A program made the translations under genes and the position numbers. The notes beneath the pieces are model-generated. The model saw nothing but the letters and a program-made list of their open reading frames with translations, did not search any database and had not been told where the DNA came from. DNA of 64,000 nucleotides from Anthracocystis setariae (taxonomy: Eukaryota; Basidiomycota; Ustilaginomycetes; Ustilaginales; Ustilaginaceae): contig CAKMXJ010000006.1 in assembly GCA_928724745.1 (NCBI GenBank), positions 62,001 through 126,000 of the forward strand, read 5' to 3'. How positions within the stretch are numbered: position 1 is the stretch's first letter; every line of letters starts with the position of its first letter. Below, one piece after another: positions 1-10,900 of the stretch.

Positions 1-1536
1 GATCAGGACGAGGAGGCTGAGGATGACGAGGAAAGCAGTGTCAGTGTATCTGGTGGTAACAGTGGAAGCCGCAGCGACAATGATGACGACAACGATGACG
101 ATGACGACTCTGCCTCTGCAGACGGTGCTGCCGCCGAGCCTGAAGAGGATCACAAGAAGATTGCCACCATGGGAAATGATGGCAAAAAGGTCTCCTTTTC
201 CGACCTTGGTGTCATCCCTCAAATCGTTGAAGCCTGTTCCAACATGGGCTTCCAGCACCCTACCCCTATCCAAGTCAAGGCCATCCCCGAAGCGCTTCAG
301 GCCCGCGATGTCATCGGTCTCGCCCAAACCGGTTCCGGTAAAACCGCCGCATTCACCATCCCCATCCTTCAAGCGCTCTGGGACAATCCGAAACCCTTCT
401 TTGCATGCGTCCTCGCACCCACACGCGAGCTTGCCTACCAGATCTCCCAGCAAGTGGAAGCGCTCGGCTCCACCATCGGCGTGCGCTCCGCTACCATCGT
501 CGGTGGAATGGACATGATGTCGCAATCCATCGCGCTCTCCAAGCGACCCCACGTCATCGTCGCTACTCCCGGTCGTCTTCAAGACCACCTCGAAAACACC
601 AAAGGCTTCTCGCTGCGCGGGCTTCAGTATCTCGTCATGGACGAAGCCGATCGTTTGCTCGACATGGATTTCGGACCCATCATCGACAAGTTGCTCCAGA
701 GCATCCCACGCGAACGTCGCACCATGCTGTTCTCCGCCACCATGACCACCAAGGTCGCCAAACTCCAACGCGCCTCCCTCAAAAACCCTGTGCGAGTCGA
801 AGTCGACACCAAGTACACCACCGTATCGACGCTCAAGCAACACTACCTGTTCATGCCATTTGCACACAAGGACACCTACCTGGTGCACTTGGCCAACGAA
901 CAAGCGGGACATTCGATCATCGTCTTCACTCGCACCGTGCATGATTCGCAGAGGCTGTCCATCCTGTTGCGGCTGCTCGGCTTCCCTGCGATTCCGCTGC
1001 ACGGTCAGTTGAGTCAGCAGGCGCGATTGGGTGCGTTGAACAAGTTCAAAACCGGCGGCAGGAGCATCTTGGTAGCGACGGACGTGGCGTCGCGAGGATT
1101 GGATATCCCGGCGGTGGATCTGGTGGTCAACTACGACATCCCGACGAATTCAAAGGATTACATCCACCGTGTAGGTCGTACTGCGCGTGCGGGTCGTTCG
1201 GGTCGATCGGTTACTTTGGTGACTCAGTACGATGTAGAGCTGCTGCAGAGGATCGAGGCGGTGATTGGGCTCAAGATGACCGAGTTCCCTGGTGGGAATG
1301 ATAAGGAGGCGGTGATGCTGTTGAGCGAGAGGGTGGCCGAGGCGCATAGGGCGGCGGTGAGGGAGTTGAAGGATAAGGGCGTCGGTGGTGCGGGAGGTTC
1401 CGGTAAGAGGAAGAGGAAGATGGATGGAAAATATGGTGATGATATGGATAGAGATGATGACCAGGTTCAAAGCGGGATGCCGGTGAGTGGCAATGGCAGA
1501 CATGTCAATCAGAATCGCAAAAAGGGTCGTCGTTAA
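1..1536 (+). CDS. RRP3: ATP-dependent rRNA helicase RRP3 (DDX47 family), 5' end outside the window
   Basis: DEAD-box RNA helicase expected to act in the nucleolus on early pre-rRNA cleavage for the small ribosomal subunit. Seen: motif I AQTGSGKT at 322-345, PTREL near 419, DEAD at 639-650, SAT near 736, and [10 protein letters not shown] (motif VI) at 1163-1192, followed by a basic lysine/arginine-rich tail, as in RRP3/DDX47. There is an ATG at 169 in a good initiation context (GCCACCATGG), but the 56 codons before it are open in the same frame and encode a Glu/Asp/Ser-rich stretch, so I read the gene as continuing off the left edge; 511 residues are visible. The acidic N-terminus is typical of fungal nucleolar helicases. 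No intron is seen. Assignment to RRP3 rather than another nucleolar DEAD-box paralogue rests on the Q-motif region ([19 protein letters not shown]). Confidence 0.9.
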   Translation, partial: DQDEEAEDDEESSVSVSGGNSGSRSDNDDDNDDDDDSASADGAAAEPEEDHKKIATMGNDGKKVSFSDLGVIPQIVEACSNMGFQHPTPIQVKAIPEALQARDVIGLAQTGSGKTAAFTIPILQALWDNPKPFFACVLAPTRELAYQISQQVEALGSTIGVRSATIVGGMDMMSQSIALSKRPHVIVATPGRLQDHLENTKGFSLRGLQYLVMDEADRLLDMDFGPIIDKLLQSIPRERRTMLFSATMTTKVAKLQRASLKNPVRVEVDTKYTTVSTLKQHYLFMPFAHKDTYLVHLANEQAGHSIIVFTRTVHDSQRLSILLRLLGFPAIPLHGQLSQQARLGALNKFKTGGRSILVATDVASRGLDIPAVDLVVNYDIPTNSKDYIHRVGRTARAGRSGRSVTLVTQYDVELLQRIEAVIGLKMTEFPGGNDKEAVMLLSERVAEAHRAAVRELKDKGVGGAGGSGKRKRKMDGKYGDDMDRDDDQVQSGMPVSGNGRHVNQNRKKGRR

Positions 1537-1910
1537 CTGTCGTTCGTTCTGTCGACAAAACACTGCCCACCATGTGTCATTGTTTCAATTGTACTCGTAC
1601 CCATTGCATTTCAACGCTTCTACACATATCTCCACACCAGTCAGTATACTGTACAGTATGAGTCCGTCCGTGATTGGGGCATGCGTTCCAAGCTGAGCAG
1701 TGTCACCATGCCATGTCTTGTTCCAAGTGGCGGCATCTTTCAGCGTCGCCTCCACATCTGCAAGACGCAGAGACCGCGAAATTTTATATTGTTATCTTTT
1801 CGCCGAAAAAAAAAAAAAAAAAAAAAGTGTCACTTTTATTCCTTCGCATCAAGCCGCTACCTGATCTTGCTTCTTCCCCACCATCTGGACTTGCTCGCTC
1901 TTGGCCCAGC
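1537..1910. promoter_or_regulatory. RRP3-BCD1 intergenic region
   Basis: This holds the RRP3 3' region and the BCD1 promoter and leader. A perfect 12-bp palindrome TACTGTACAGTA lies at 1647-1658 and a run of 21 A at 1806-1826. The frame of BCD1 happens to be open through this region (in-frame ATG at 1713), but the composition is that of a leader, not protein. Confidence 0.6.
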
Positions 1911-3644
1911 ATGCCAGCAGCGGCGACCACGCTGTGCACCACGTGCTCCACTGCAATCGCCAAGTACACGTGTCCCGTCTGCTCCGCCCGCACCTGCTCG
2001 CTCCTCTGTACAAAGGCACACAAGCTCCATACCTGCACCGCGACTTGGAAGCAAGGCGACCCGGCGGGATCGACGTCGAACGATGCCTCCACCAGCACCA
2101 GCACCAGCAGTGGTGGAGATGTGGGTGCGAAGGGCAACGTGCTCGGGTATGTGTCGCTGAAAGAGTATGGAGAGGGTCAGATGATGGAGGACTATCTCTT
2201 CCTCAATTCCATCTCCCGTGCGGCTGCTGAGAATGGACGCAACATCATCTCGCTCAATCTCCTCCCCCCCTGCTCTTCCGACGGATCGCAGAAGCACACT
2301 ACGTCTACTGCCGGGGGTAGTGCGGGACGGATGACGAACCAGCAACGCCAGCGCGAACAGTTGATCAAACAGTTGCACTACCGCAAGTACCGCGTCATGG
2401 TGCTCCCCGACGGTATGGCGAGGCGCAAGATGAACCAGAGTGCATTCAATCCCAAGGACAAACGCTTCGGACTGACCGTGGAGATTAAACCACCGTCGCA
2501 GCTGGGTGGGAGCAAGGCGAAGGGGAAGGCGAGAGAAGACGCTAGGGACGCGATGAGGTGGATGGTGAACAAACAGGATTCCACGAAATCGCTCGCCGAG
2601 ATCATCCTCGCTGAACTGGAACGACGATCGTGGCCGAATCGGAAAGAGCTGCTGAAACTCAAACACACCACCAAAAAAAGCTCGAGCATGTGGATCGTGT
2701 CCACTGCAGTCGTAACGCGAGCCGGACTTCCGATTCCATCCGCTGCCACGCGGGTGGGTGCAGTTTCGGAGGAGTTGATCTCGCTCAATGGGTTTCCACG
2801 AGAGGATTGGGGTGTGTTGGTCCCGGCATATTCGGCTCGATTGACCAACGAGTCGACGACGCGCTATCTGGAGTGGTGGGATCGAAAGCGTAAATGGGAG
2901 CAGGCCAACCCGGAGCTCGTCGAAGAGCAACGACAAGGAGACGCACATCCGCATTCCAGTGCCGCGAGGAATCGAGCACCACATCGAATTGAAGCTATCC
3001 AACATGCCAGAGCGGAAGAAGAACAGGCGAACCTTTCGCCATCATCACCATCACCACCTCCTCCCGAGGCGGGGGGGATCGTCTCGACCTCGCTCCTCAC
3101 CATCCTCTCCCAACAACTCGGCCGCTCACACCCGTCACAAGAACCCTCACCTTCTCCGGTACTCACCGAAGCGGAAGGCCCGGAATCACCGGCAAGCGCA
3201 CAATCCATCCTCGTGCATCTCACTCATCCGCAAAAAACGAGTCTGGACTATTTGCTGCGTAACCTCCCAGCGACCTTTTCCGTAGTCGAGTTTCCCGAAT
3301 TGCGCATCCTCCCTCTCGCGCAATTGACGCAGATTCCTACGCCCATCGTTCAACTCTCCCCCGAACTCCATCACCAACATAGCGAGGATACCGCGCCAAA
3401 ACCAGCCTCCTCCTCCTCCACCACCACCAAACTAGGTTCGGCATCGTTGGGCAACTTACTAGCCGTCTACGACTCGGACTCGGACGATGACCAACTCGCT
3501 CCCAACCCCAACCCCAACCCCGCACCCCAAGAGGAGGAGGAGGAGGAGGAGGAGGAGGAGGGGGATGGTGCGTCTTCACTAGCCCACCTAGCCGTCGTCC
3601 ATGGCATCATTCCTCCCACTCTTCCCTCTACTTCCTCGGCATGA
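1911..3644 (+). CDS. BCD1: Box C/D snoRNP assembly factor Bcd1 (HIT-type zinc finger)
   Basis: A 577-residue protein predicted to help assemble box C/D snoRNPs in the nucleus. The zf-HIT finger opens the protein: cysteines in CTTC, CPVC, CSLLC and the H/C pair of KAHKLHTC lie within the first 45 residues. The next conserved block (YRVMVLPDGMARRKMNQSAF, then a 'gltveik' strand) matches the Bcd1 core, and near residue 445 the segment LLRNLPATFSVVEFPEL resembles the conserved C-terminal Bcd1 motif. I chose ATG 1911 because the finger starts there; earlier in-frame ATGs would add a lysine run encoded by poly(A). The C-terminus has a run of about 12 glutamates encoded by a GAG repeat at 3530-3560. 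The stop is only 11 bp from the stop of the convergent kinase gene. Confidence 0.85.
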   Translation: MPAAATTLCTTCSTAIAKYTCPVCSARTCSLLCTKAHKLHTCTATWKQGDPAGSTSNDASTSTSTSSGGDVGAKGNVLGYVSLKEYGEGQMMEDYLFLNSISRAAAENGRNIISLNLLPPCSSDGSQKHTTSTAGGSAGRMTNQQRQREQLIKQLHYRKYRVMVLPDGMARRKMNQSAFNPKDKRFGLTVEIKPPSQLGGSKAKGKAREDARDAMRWMVNKQDSTKSLAEIILAELERRSWPNRKELLKLKHTTKKSSSMWIVSTAVVTRAGLPIPSAATRVGAVSEELISLNGFPREDWGVLVPAYSARLTNESTTRYLEWWDRKRKWEQANPELVEEQRQGDAHPHSSAARNRAPHRIEAIQHARAEEEQANLSPSSPSPPPPEAGGIVSTSLLTILSQQLGRSHPSQEPSPSPVLTEAEGPESPASAQSILVHLTHPQKTSLDYLLRNLPATFSVVEFPELRILPLAQLTQIPTPIVQLSPELHHQHSEDTAPKPASSSSTTTKLGSASLGNLLAVYDSDSDDDQLAPNPNPNPAPQEEEEEEEEEEGDGASSLAHLAVVHGIIPPTLPSTSSA

Positions 3645-3655
3645 TCAATAACATT

Positions 3656-5671
3656 TCACCTGGTGAAAAACAAATACAACAGTAACAATACATGCGTGAA
3701 CCAACAGATAGTCGAGATCGAGTGACGCTGCCACTGTGGACGTCGCTGCGTGGTGGACAGTTCGATCAAGGCCAACGTAACGATTGCGAAATGGATCGCA
3801 TCATCGCACGTCGTAGCAGCTTTGCGCGAGAGCAGCGCGGGCGAAAAGCACTTGACCAACGCCACAGCTACAGCAAGTGTTTCTGACGGTAGCTTTGCCA
3901 ATGGACGAACTTGTGCGTGTGTCACCCTGTGTTTCAGTGCGAGTGTTCGAGGGCGGTATAGAGCGAGCGAAACACCCGTGTCGTTATCGTTCGACTGTGA
4001 CGTCGTTTTCTCTTTCTTCCCCCTCCCCCTCCCCCTCGCCCTCGCCCCCTCCCCTTTGACCTCGTCCCTACGCTTCAACACCTGCAACACCTCGCTGGCA
4101 CTCGGCCTTTTTGCTGGATCCACACTCAATAGCCTCTCCAACAACGCCAACAACACCTCATCCCCCCTCCCCCTCCCCTTTCCCTCCCCCCCCTCGCCAC
4201 GCTTGAACCCGGCATACCTCTCCACCTCGCACCTTAACCCCTCCACATCACCCTTGTGCGCATACGGCAGCCTGAAAAACAACAAGAGATGTAGGATCAT
4301 CCCGACGGACCATAGATCGGCCTTGCTACTCAGCTCGCTCAGCTTGCCCGTGTTGGGGTCGACGCGCAACGTCTCGGGACTCATGTACTCGATCGTGCCC
4401 GTATGCCCGGAGCGCGTGCGCGTGTACGAGTCGTGCAGCAGCAGCGACGAGCCGAAATCCGACAACAAAGCACGCGGGACCAGCGAGTCTTGATCCCAAT
4501 GCAGCAACACATTGCCTGGCTTGATGTCGAGGTGCAGGATGCCACGATCGTGCAGAAACGCAAGCCCACGCGTGATATCCGTCAACAGCGAGTAGATCTC
4601 ATCCAGCCGCAAAAGATGCACTCCAACCCCGACACCTACGTCCGACTGGTCGTGTGGAGACAGACATCGCTTCGCCCTCCTCTGCCTCACCGCGGCCTTC
4701 AACCTCTCCACCTTACTATCCGCCGTCACCGCATCCGCATCTGCATCCACTCGTTGACCCGTGACCTTTGGCGAGGCATCCGCGTGCTCGCCCGCACGCG
4801 CACTGATCCAGTCATCCAAACTGCCGCCATTCGCCGCCATCATTAGCACGAACAACGTCGGCACCTCGGGCGCCCACTTGCTCACCCTGGACCTCTCGAT
4901 CCACGCATGCTGGTAATGCACCAGATTCTCATGCCGCAGCGACTCCATCAGATGCACCTCGTTCAAACTCGCCAGCAAACTCTGCGCGTGGTCACCAACG
5001 GGGATCTTCTTGATCGCATACTTGCCCAGCGCGTTGCCGTTCAGAACATGCTGGCACAGGAACACCTGCCCGCGTGCGCCGCGTCCGAGCGGTTTCAGTT
5101 CGACAAAGAAGCGAGAGTAGTAGCCGGGTGCTTGCGAGGTGGATGAGATCGGGTCCGACGTCGACGTCGACGTGGACGTGGGTGCGGGTTGGGGCGTCGA
5201 GGATCCCGACGCTGGCGAGAAGCGCGAGGTCGGCAGTGTCGTCGGCGTGGGCAGCGTATGTGCGAGAAGACGGAAGTAGTTGGGCGCGATAAACGACGGC
5301 GATTGCGTGTCGGGTTCGGTGGGATCGAGTGCGGCTTCGCCTGGGTTTGGCCAGGGTCTTGCACAGGTAGGACAGACGGTGTCCTGATGTTGACTACGGA
5401 ACGACTGTACAAACCGCTGGAGCAGGCTCTTGGAGTTATGATGCGGTACGAGCGGTGCCGGTTCTGACTGGTGTGCATCTCGTTTCTGAAGCGAAAGCTC
5501 GTTCAGCGACGCATTGTAGTAAGCCGCATGGTCGCGAGTGCGCAAAACGATCTGAAGATCACTGGCTCGTGGCGCCGGGACCAGATCCAAGTTCGACGAC
5601 GCCGACTCACATGGTTGCGCTTCCATCTCGTTGCGCGGTGATCGTACAGGCGATGGCGGTTGGAACGACAT
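3656..5671 (-). CDS. IKS1: IKS1-like serine/threonine protein kinase
   Basis: A 671-residue protein kinase. Seen: glycine loop GRGARGQVF near residue 194, the Lys of YAIKKI, catalytic loop HLDIKPGNVLL near 380, DFG as DFGSS, an APE-like SPE and the regulatory-lobe motif DLWSVGMILHLLLFF. The N-terminal half has a CPTCARPW knuckle and Ser/Thr/Pro-rich segments. The overall arrangement (N-terminal Cys pair, kinase domain with an insertion, basic tail) fits fungal Iks1. The last 20 residues are hydrophobic (STICWFTHVLLLLYLFFTR), suggesting a tail anchor. The start is ATG 5671; an in-frame start 11 codons upstream (5704) is not an ATG-context I trust more. A (CCCTCC)n-like repeat at 4017-4060 encodes an Arg/Gly-rich stretch. 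Physiological role in smuts is unknown to me. Confidence 0.8.
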   Translation of the reverse strand: MSFQPPSPVRSPRNEMEAQPCESASSNLDLVPAPRASDLQIVLRTRDHAAYYNASLNELSLQKRDAHQSEPAPLVPHHNSKSLLQRFVQSFRSQHQDTVCPTCARPWPNPGEAALDPTEPDTQSPSFIAPNYFRLLAHTLPTPTTLPTSRFSPASGSSTPQPAPTSTSTSTSDPISSTSQAPGYYSRFFVELKPLGRGARGQVFLCQHVLNGNALGKYAIKKIPVGDHAQSLLASLNEVHLMESLRHENLVHYQHAWIERSRVSKWAPEVPTLFVLMMAANGGSLDDWISARAGEHADASPKVTGQRVDADADAVTADSKVERLKAAVRQRRAKRCLSPHDQSDVGVGVGVHLLRLDEIYSLLTDITRGLAFLHDRGILHLDIKPGNVLLHWDQDSLVPRALLSDFGSSLLLHDSYTRTRSGHTGTIEYMSPETLRVDPNTGKLSELSSKADLWSVGMILHLLLFFRLPYAHKGDVEGLRCEVERYAGFKRGEGGEGKGRGRGDEVLLALLERLLSVDPAKRPSASEVLQVLKRRDEVKGEGARARGRGRGKKEKTTSQSNDNDTGVSLALYRPRTLALKHRVTHAQVRPLAKLPSETLAVAVALVKCFSPALLSRKAATTCDDAIHFAIVTLALIELSTTQRRPQWQRHSISTICWFTHVLLLLYLFFTR

Positions 5672-6073
5672 GCTATCAGCCTGAGTTGAGCCTTTGGCCA
5701 GCAACAGCGAAGCGGTGCGCCGTTAAACGGTTGTGACCCATGACCCGTGGTGGTGGCAAGCATGATGGAGGGAGAGCAAGCAGGAGTGAGTGGGTCAATA
5801 ATTCAAGTTTGGCGTGTTCTCAGGGTCCAAGCGTCGAAATGCCTCTCTCGTCTCCACATCCCGACTGAGCTTTGCGCGGTCTATCCGACAGAATCCAGCG
5901 GATCCAGCCGTGCTTGGTGGTGCACCATCCACCATCCACCACCACGCCTCACCTCACCCACGACAACCCACTTTTCTCTCGACGACGCACGAACAATTTG
6001 TATTACGCACACACCAAGCCATATTTCCAGCGACCATTTGACCTCCTTCCTCCAACGAGTAGCAGGGGTGCAT
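5672..6073. promoter_or_regulatory. Kinase promoter / 3' region of Vps3844-type gene
   Basis: Both flanking genes run leftwards, so this 402-bp stretch is the 3' region of the upstream gene followed by the kinase promoter. It contains CCATCCAC-type short repeats at 5928-5945. The long plus-strand reading frame through it is an antisense shadow. Confidence 0.5.
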
Positions 6074-7495
6074 CTACTTGAGACTAATCGTCACACTCGC
6101 CAACGTGCCCGGCAACTCCTGACTTGCCTGAGTCCACAAAAAGTACACACTGCCCATACTGATCACCGCCAGAACCACCACCGTGCTCGACAGCAGCACA
6201 AACTCTGTCGACACATCCTTCTTCTCACAAGCCGCACCTGCCCAGTACACCTTCTTGCCCTTCCTCACCTCTGTCGCCTGGCACTGACACCGGTAGCAAG
6301 GCTTTCCCCCCTTGGTCGACTTGACAGCCTTACCGTGGCCGGAGCAGCTGTTGGTCGCCTTTTCAAACTCAGCCTGGTTGGTAAAGCACAGTCCCGACAG
6401 CTTCTTGGGCAGCGCAGACGCCTTGACGGACCCGGACCAGGCCGAGGTGACGGAGAACACTTGTTCCGAGGCGCGCCTCTGGACGAACGGCGCGAGGAGG
6501 TCGACGGTGGAGCGCCTATTGTGCGTGTTTTCGTTCGTCGAGTCGGTCACAACAAACGCGACAGAGGCGGTGCGTCCTTGCTGCTTGGATCGCGTCTGGA
6601 AGAGTGTGGTTACCTGCTCGATAGCAGCACGGACGAGCTCCTTCGCCTTGACATACTCCTCGCTGTCGCTACCGTAAGTACGCTCGACATCCTGCAAGCC
6701 AGACAAGCGCAGGGGCTGCATCGACAGGCTGTCTGACGCCTCCTCGGTCTCGAGCTTGGCAACAAGCGCTTCGGCGGATCGCAGCTCTTCTTGCAGCTTG
6801 CTGAACGCAGTCGACTTGAACAAAGACGCCTGCTTCGACCACTTGTCCGCCGTCTCTTTGGACTGGCTCGTAAGCCACTCAAGGCTAGCCGTGAAGCCGT
6901 CCATGAACGTGCCTGTAAGGTGCGAAACGATCGATTCGGACGACTTGAGAGTCTGCGAAACGCTGGCCATGTAGTCGTCAAAGAGGGCGTCGAACGAGTT
7001 GGAAGCGGGTGCTACCTCGATGCTATGTGTCGCCTGCACGGTGCTTGGGATGACATCTGTTTTGCCACACAGAAGCGAGCGAGAAGAGTGAGTAACTTGG
7101 AATCGCCTTCAATCGCAGAGTCTGATATCCGAATTCGATCGTTACTTACCATCGTGTGCAGCTCCATGCATCAGAACCAACAAACGATTCCTCTCCTCCT
7201 TATGCCCATCGAACAACCTCTCGACCATCGCCTTTTGGTCCACCTCGACACTGCCATCGCTATTCTCTCTCACGACATGCGCCCAGACGCTTTCCTGCTC
7301 CAGGTGCTGCTGCTCCGGCTTGATTGCAAGCCCATCCACATGGATGTGATGCGAGAGGATCCTGTGTGCGTCCTGAGCACTGATCGCAATGGGCGCAGCA
7401 ACGTTGTTGGCAGGTGAAAGATACAGACTGGTCTTGGCAGCCACCGAGGCGACGAGTGCCAACGGCGCAAGGTAAGTGCGACTGATGCGAACCAT
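6074..7495 (-). CDS. Vps3844/DUF3844-type ER-vacuole membrane protein, two exons
   Basis: A 442-residue type I membrane protein. Exon 1 is 7495-7150 and exon 2 is 7056-6074; the 93-bp intron (7149-7057) has donor GTAAGT, a TTACTCAC branch-like site and acceptor AACAG, and phase 1 joins the frames without loss. Exon 1 begins with a signal peptide (MVRISRTYLAPLALVASVAA). The C-terminal part has the family signature: a cysteine cluster (NSCSGHGKAV, CYRCQC, a tryptophan-glycine turn, then ACEKKDVS), one transmembrane helix (VLLSSTVVVLAVISMGSVYF) and a short tail. That module is what is called DUF3844 or Vps3844, reported in connection with vacuolar sorting; the lumenal region is otherwise not informative. 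Family assignment is good; molecular role is inference. Confidence 0.8.
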
Positions 7496-7990
7496 GATGT
7501 CCCCAAAGTTGGCTGAGAGAGGTCAAGGGATCAGAGATGTCGAAAGAGGGTCGAGTTGGTGGAGATGAGTGACAAGTGAGCGATCAGGAGAGCAGCGCGC
7601 ATTCACAATTTCCTAAACCATCAATCAAATGCAGCGCTGACTGACTGGCTGGGTGTCCTTTTTGGATTTGCCCCTGTTGTGCTGCTTTGAGTCCGTGCGA
7701 CGATCCTTTTTTTACTACATGACCTGTGACCACTTTGATAAAATTGTTAGATCGAGAGCTCACACGCCCGCTTGTCACACCGTATCGGTTTCGGTCTCAA
7801 CCTCTGCTGTCGACCCAAGCTACAAACTAAGTTATGAAAACAGGATCCACAACCAATCGATTTCAACGAGCAACACGTTGTCACTCCAACACCGTCCGGA
7901 CACTGAAACACTGAGCAAAGCACAAAAAGAGATTAGATAATATGTATGGACTAAACACCGCATCCTCAAGTTAAATCTAGGCTACGAAAC
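7496..7990. promoter_or_regulatory. Promoter of Vps3844-type gene and EFR3 3' region
   Basis: A 495-bp spacer between two leftward genes. I see no ORF of interest, no tRNA and no strong repeat; a T run lies at 7707-7714. Confidence 0.5.
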
Positions 7991-10900
7991 CTAGGACGAA
8001 TAAGGGGGGCTGATGGGCGACGTCCGCGCTGATGGATCCTTCGCCGACGAGTTCACCAGCGAGCTGTCCACACCCATATTGGTCGTATCCTCATCGACTC
8101 CCACCTTGAGCGAGTCCAGGATCGCAACCGCGCTTGCCCCACCGCCTCCTTTGCCGTTGCCAGCCAACGGGCCTCGTCGTGACTCCCTTCGATGCGCACG
8201 ACGGTCATCCGGCGGCGACAAGCCGACATCCTGGCTAAACCCGTTATTGTGCCTGGGCGACACTGGCGAAGTGGTGGCCAAAGCTTCCCGCAGCTCGCTG
8301 ACACCGGTCAAAGGCACTTGGATGCTCGGACGACCCGATCGTCCCACCGAGGCAGACGACGCATTGGCGCTGCCATTCACGATCGACCCTGCCGTAAGTC
8401 CTCCGATGCCATTGACCGGTGCAAGCGACGCTTGACGTGACGGTTGTCGCGATGCTGACCGTACCGAAGTAAGTGCATACGGACTCGACCCGGCAAGCGC
8501 TTCGTCGACGGCAATGGTGACATTCCAGTCGCGCTCCAGCCAACGTTTGAGAACGGTCGAGTCAAGTCGAGTAGCAGACTGCAGCTTTGGGTTGGAAACG
8601 AGATCATCAACGATCGAGCTGGCATCCACCGACGCCGAGCTGGTGCTGCTCGAGTCGCCAGCCGACTTGACGCTAGCCACCAGCGAAAATGGCACAATCT
8701 CCGGAGGCAGCGTCAGACCACCAGCAGGTGACGGTCCAGGCTCGACGCCGAGCGAAGGGATCTGCGCCAAAACGTTTCGCGCCGCCTTGCTGATCGAACC
8801 CACCTCGAAGGTCTCGCCGATCTTTGCCAGAGCACGAGCGACCACCATCCGCGACGACACACGACGCTGGTTCTCGAGACCCGTGTTGACAGCACCACCG
8901 TTGCCAACCAGACGGCTACCGGCATCCTTGTCGAGCGCAATCAGCATGGGTGTCAAGGCGAGCACCGCGCTGCAAGGCAGTGCACTGACGAGATGCTCAA
9001 GCGCTTGTGCCACCGCAACATAGTCTACCGGCAGCGCTGCGGCGGATTCGTTGTCGGACGCGCCGCTAGCACCACTACTGTGCGATTCAAGACATGCAGG
9101 GTCGGCGTTGATGCGGTCGAGCTGCGGCAGCATTTCCAAGGGAGATTCGCGCAGGTTGCTCAAGATCTGCGCGCGAGGCGAAAGACTCTTGCTGAGACAC
9201 ATGACATGGACCGCAGCACCGAGCGCATGAACCATACCAATAGCATCGCCCACTCGTTCGCCGATCGGAGCAGCGGCGAACACGGCGCTCTCCTTTTCGA
9301 GATGTTCGCGGTCAAACTCGTCACGGAAAAGCATGATGAGCGTCTGAGCGTAAGCTAAACGAACTGCGTGATTCGGCGAAGCGAGCAAGCTTGCAGTGGA
9401 CAGAATCGAACAAGGTGCCACGCGGTTGCGAGTGCCAGCGCGAGCAAGACTGAGCTTGGCGTCGGTAGCCGAAGCAGCTGCCTTGCCCTTGTCATCCTCG
9501 GAGGCCGAAGCGGCAGCCTGGTTTGCGGAGCCATTCTTAGCATCGACAGCCTTGTGGATCTCTCCACTGGACTGGTGAGTGGTTTGCAGAACGCCCTGCA
9601 AGCAAAAGAGCAGAACGCGGATGCTCTCGTCGCGCTGCTCGGGGCCTGCGTTGGCGAGACGCTGGCGGTGAAGATGGCTATTGAGGTCTTGCTGCTTACC
9701 GCGACCGACAGAGCCGAGGTTGTTGCCCTTGACCGAGGCGGCATCCGAAGCGGTATCGGGCATCTGAAGGGCTGCGATGCGACCTGCAATCTCTTCGACA
9801 ATGTCGTTGATCTGATCGGCATAGTAGACATGAGTGCCAAGGCCGCTGATGCAGTCGACGAGAGGCGGCAACAGGCTGTCACGCGTGTCCTTGTAGACCC
9901 TACGAACGGCTAGAGCCAAGAGATTGCTGAGGGTATCGGAAGTGCTGAGACCGATGAGGCTCAACTGGCCCGTCAAGATGCTTCGAGACATTTCGAGAAG
10001 CGACAGGTGCTTGGTGGTCGCCTTGCCCTCGCAGTTTTCGACGAGATGGTCGACAAGCGCATCAAGGATCACAAAGCGGTACTGAAGCGAAGTCCAGCTA
10101 CACAAGGATTGGGCTAGCCAGCAGCACCATTCGGTGTTTTGCCACTGCGAGACAGCTTGACGACCATCGGAAGGGGCGGGAATGGAGAGGCTTGAGTTGT
10201 TGTCGAGCCAGACGATGACATTCTGCACCACGCTCTGGACTTGGATGGCATCGGCATGTCGTAGCAAGCCTCGCAAGGTACCGATGGCAGCCGAAACGAC
10301 ATCTTGGGACGAAGGCCCCTTTTCGCCGGCGACATGAGCCGAGATGGAGCGGGTGCGACGGACTGCGAGTGGCTTTTTGGATATGTTGAACTCGGCATAG
10401 CTTGTCTCGCCTTTGGAGGCCTTTTCGGCCTCGTGACGAAGCCAATCCATGGTGACGCGGTTGCCCTTGACGTTCTCGACGAGCGCTGGCGTGATCAGGG
10501 AGATGAATCTGTTGAAAGTGGAAGTGTAGATGGCATCGGAAGCCACGGCGGCAGCCAGAGCCCCTAGACCGATGAGTCGAGTGCGGTTACGCTGCTCTGC
10601 ATCTTCTGCGAGAGTAGGATCGGCAGCGGTGGGGCGCTCGACCGAGAGGGAAGCGAAGGAGCGGACGAGATGTCGGAATGCATCGTCGACCGAGGTGGTG
10701 GCAGGATCGAGGAAGGAAGCAAGAGCGTAGAAAGTACTGGCGGCACGAGCGCTGATTTCGAGGTCTCGTGGTCGGGATGGGGTGGGGTGAGCGGCATCGA
10801 GTGCAGCCGAAATGATGGACTGGGCGGGTTTGATAAAGTAGTTGAGCGAAGACTTGCATTCGGTGAGCAGATTTTTGGTGATGGCGAGAGTGACCATGAG

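Noticed and set aside
1674..1910. N-terminal extension of BCD1 containing a lysine run
   Set aside because: The lysines come from a non-coding poly(A) run; the zinc finger starts right at ATG 1911.
5747..6736. A 329-codon plus-strand frame between the kinase and Vps3844-type genes
   Set aside because: Most of it is antisense to the spliced Vps3844-type gene, and the rest covers a promoter.
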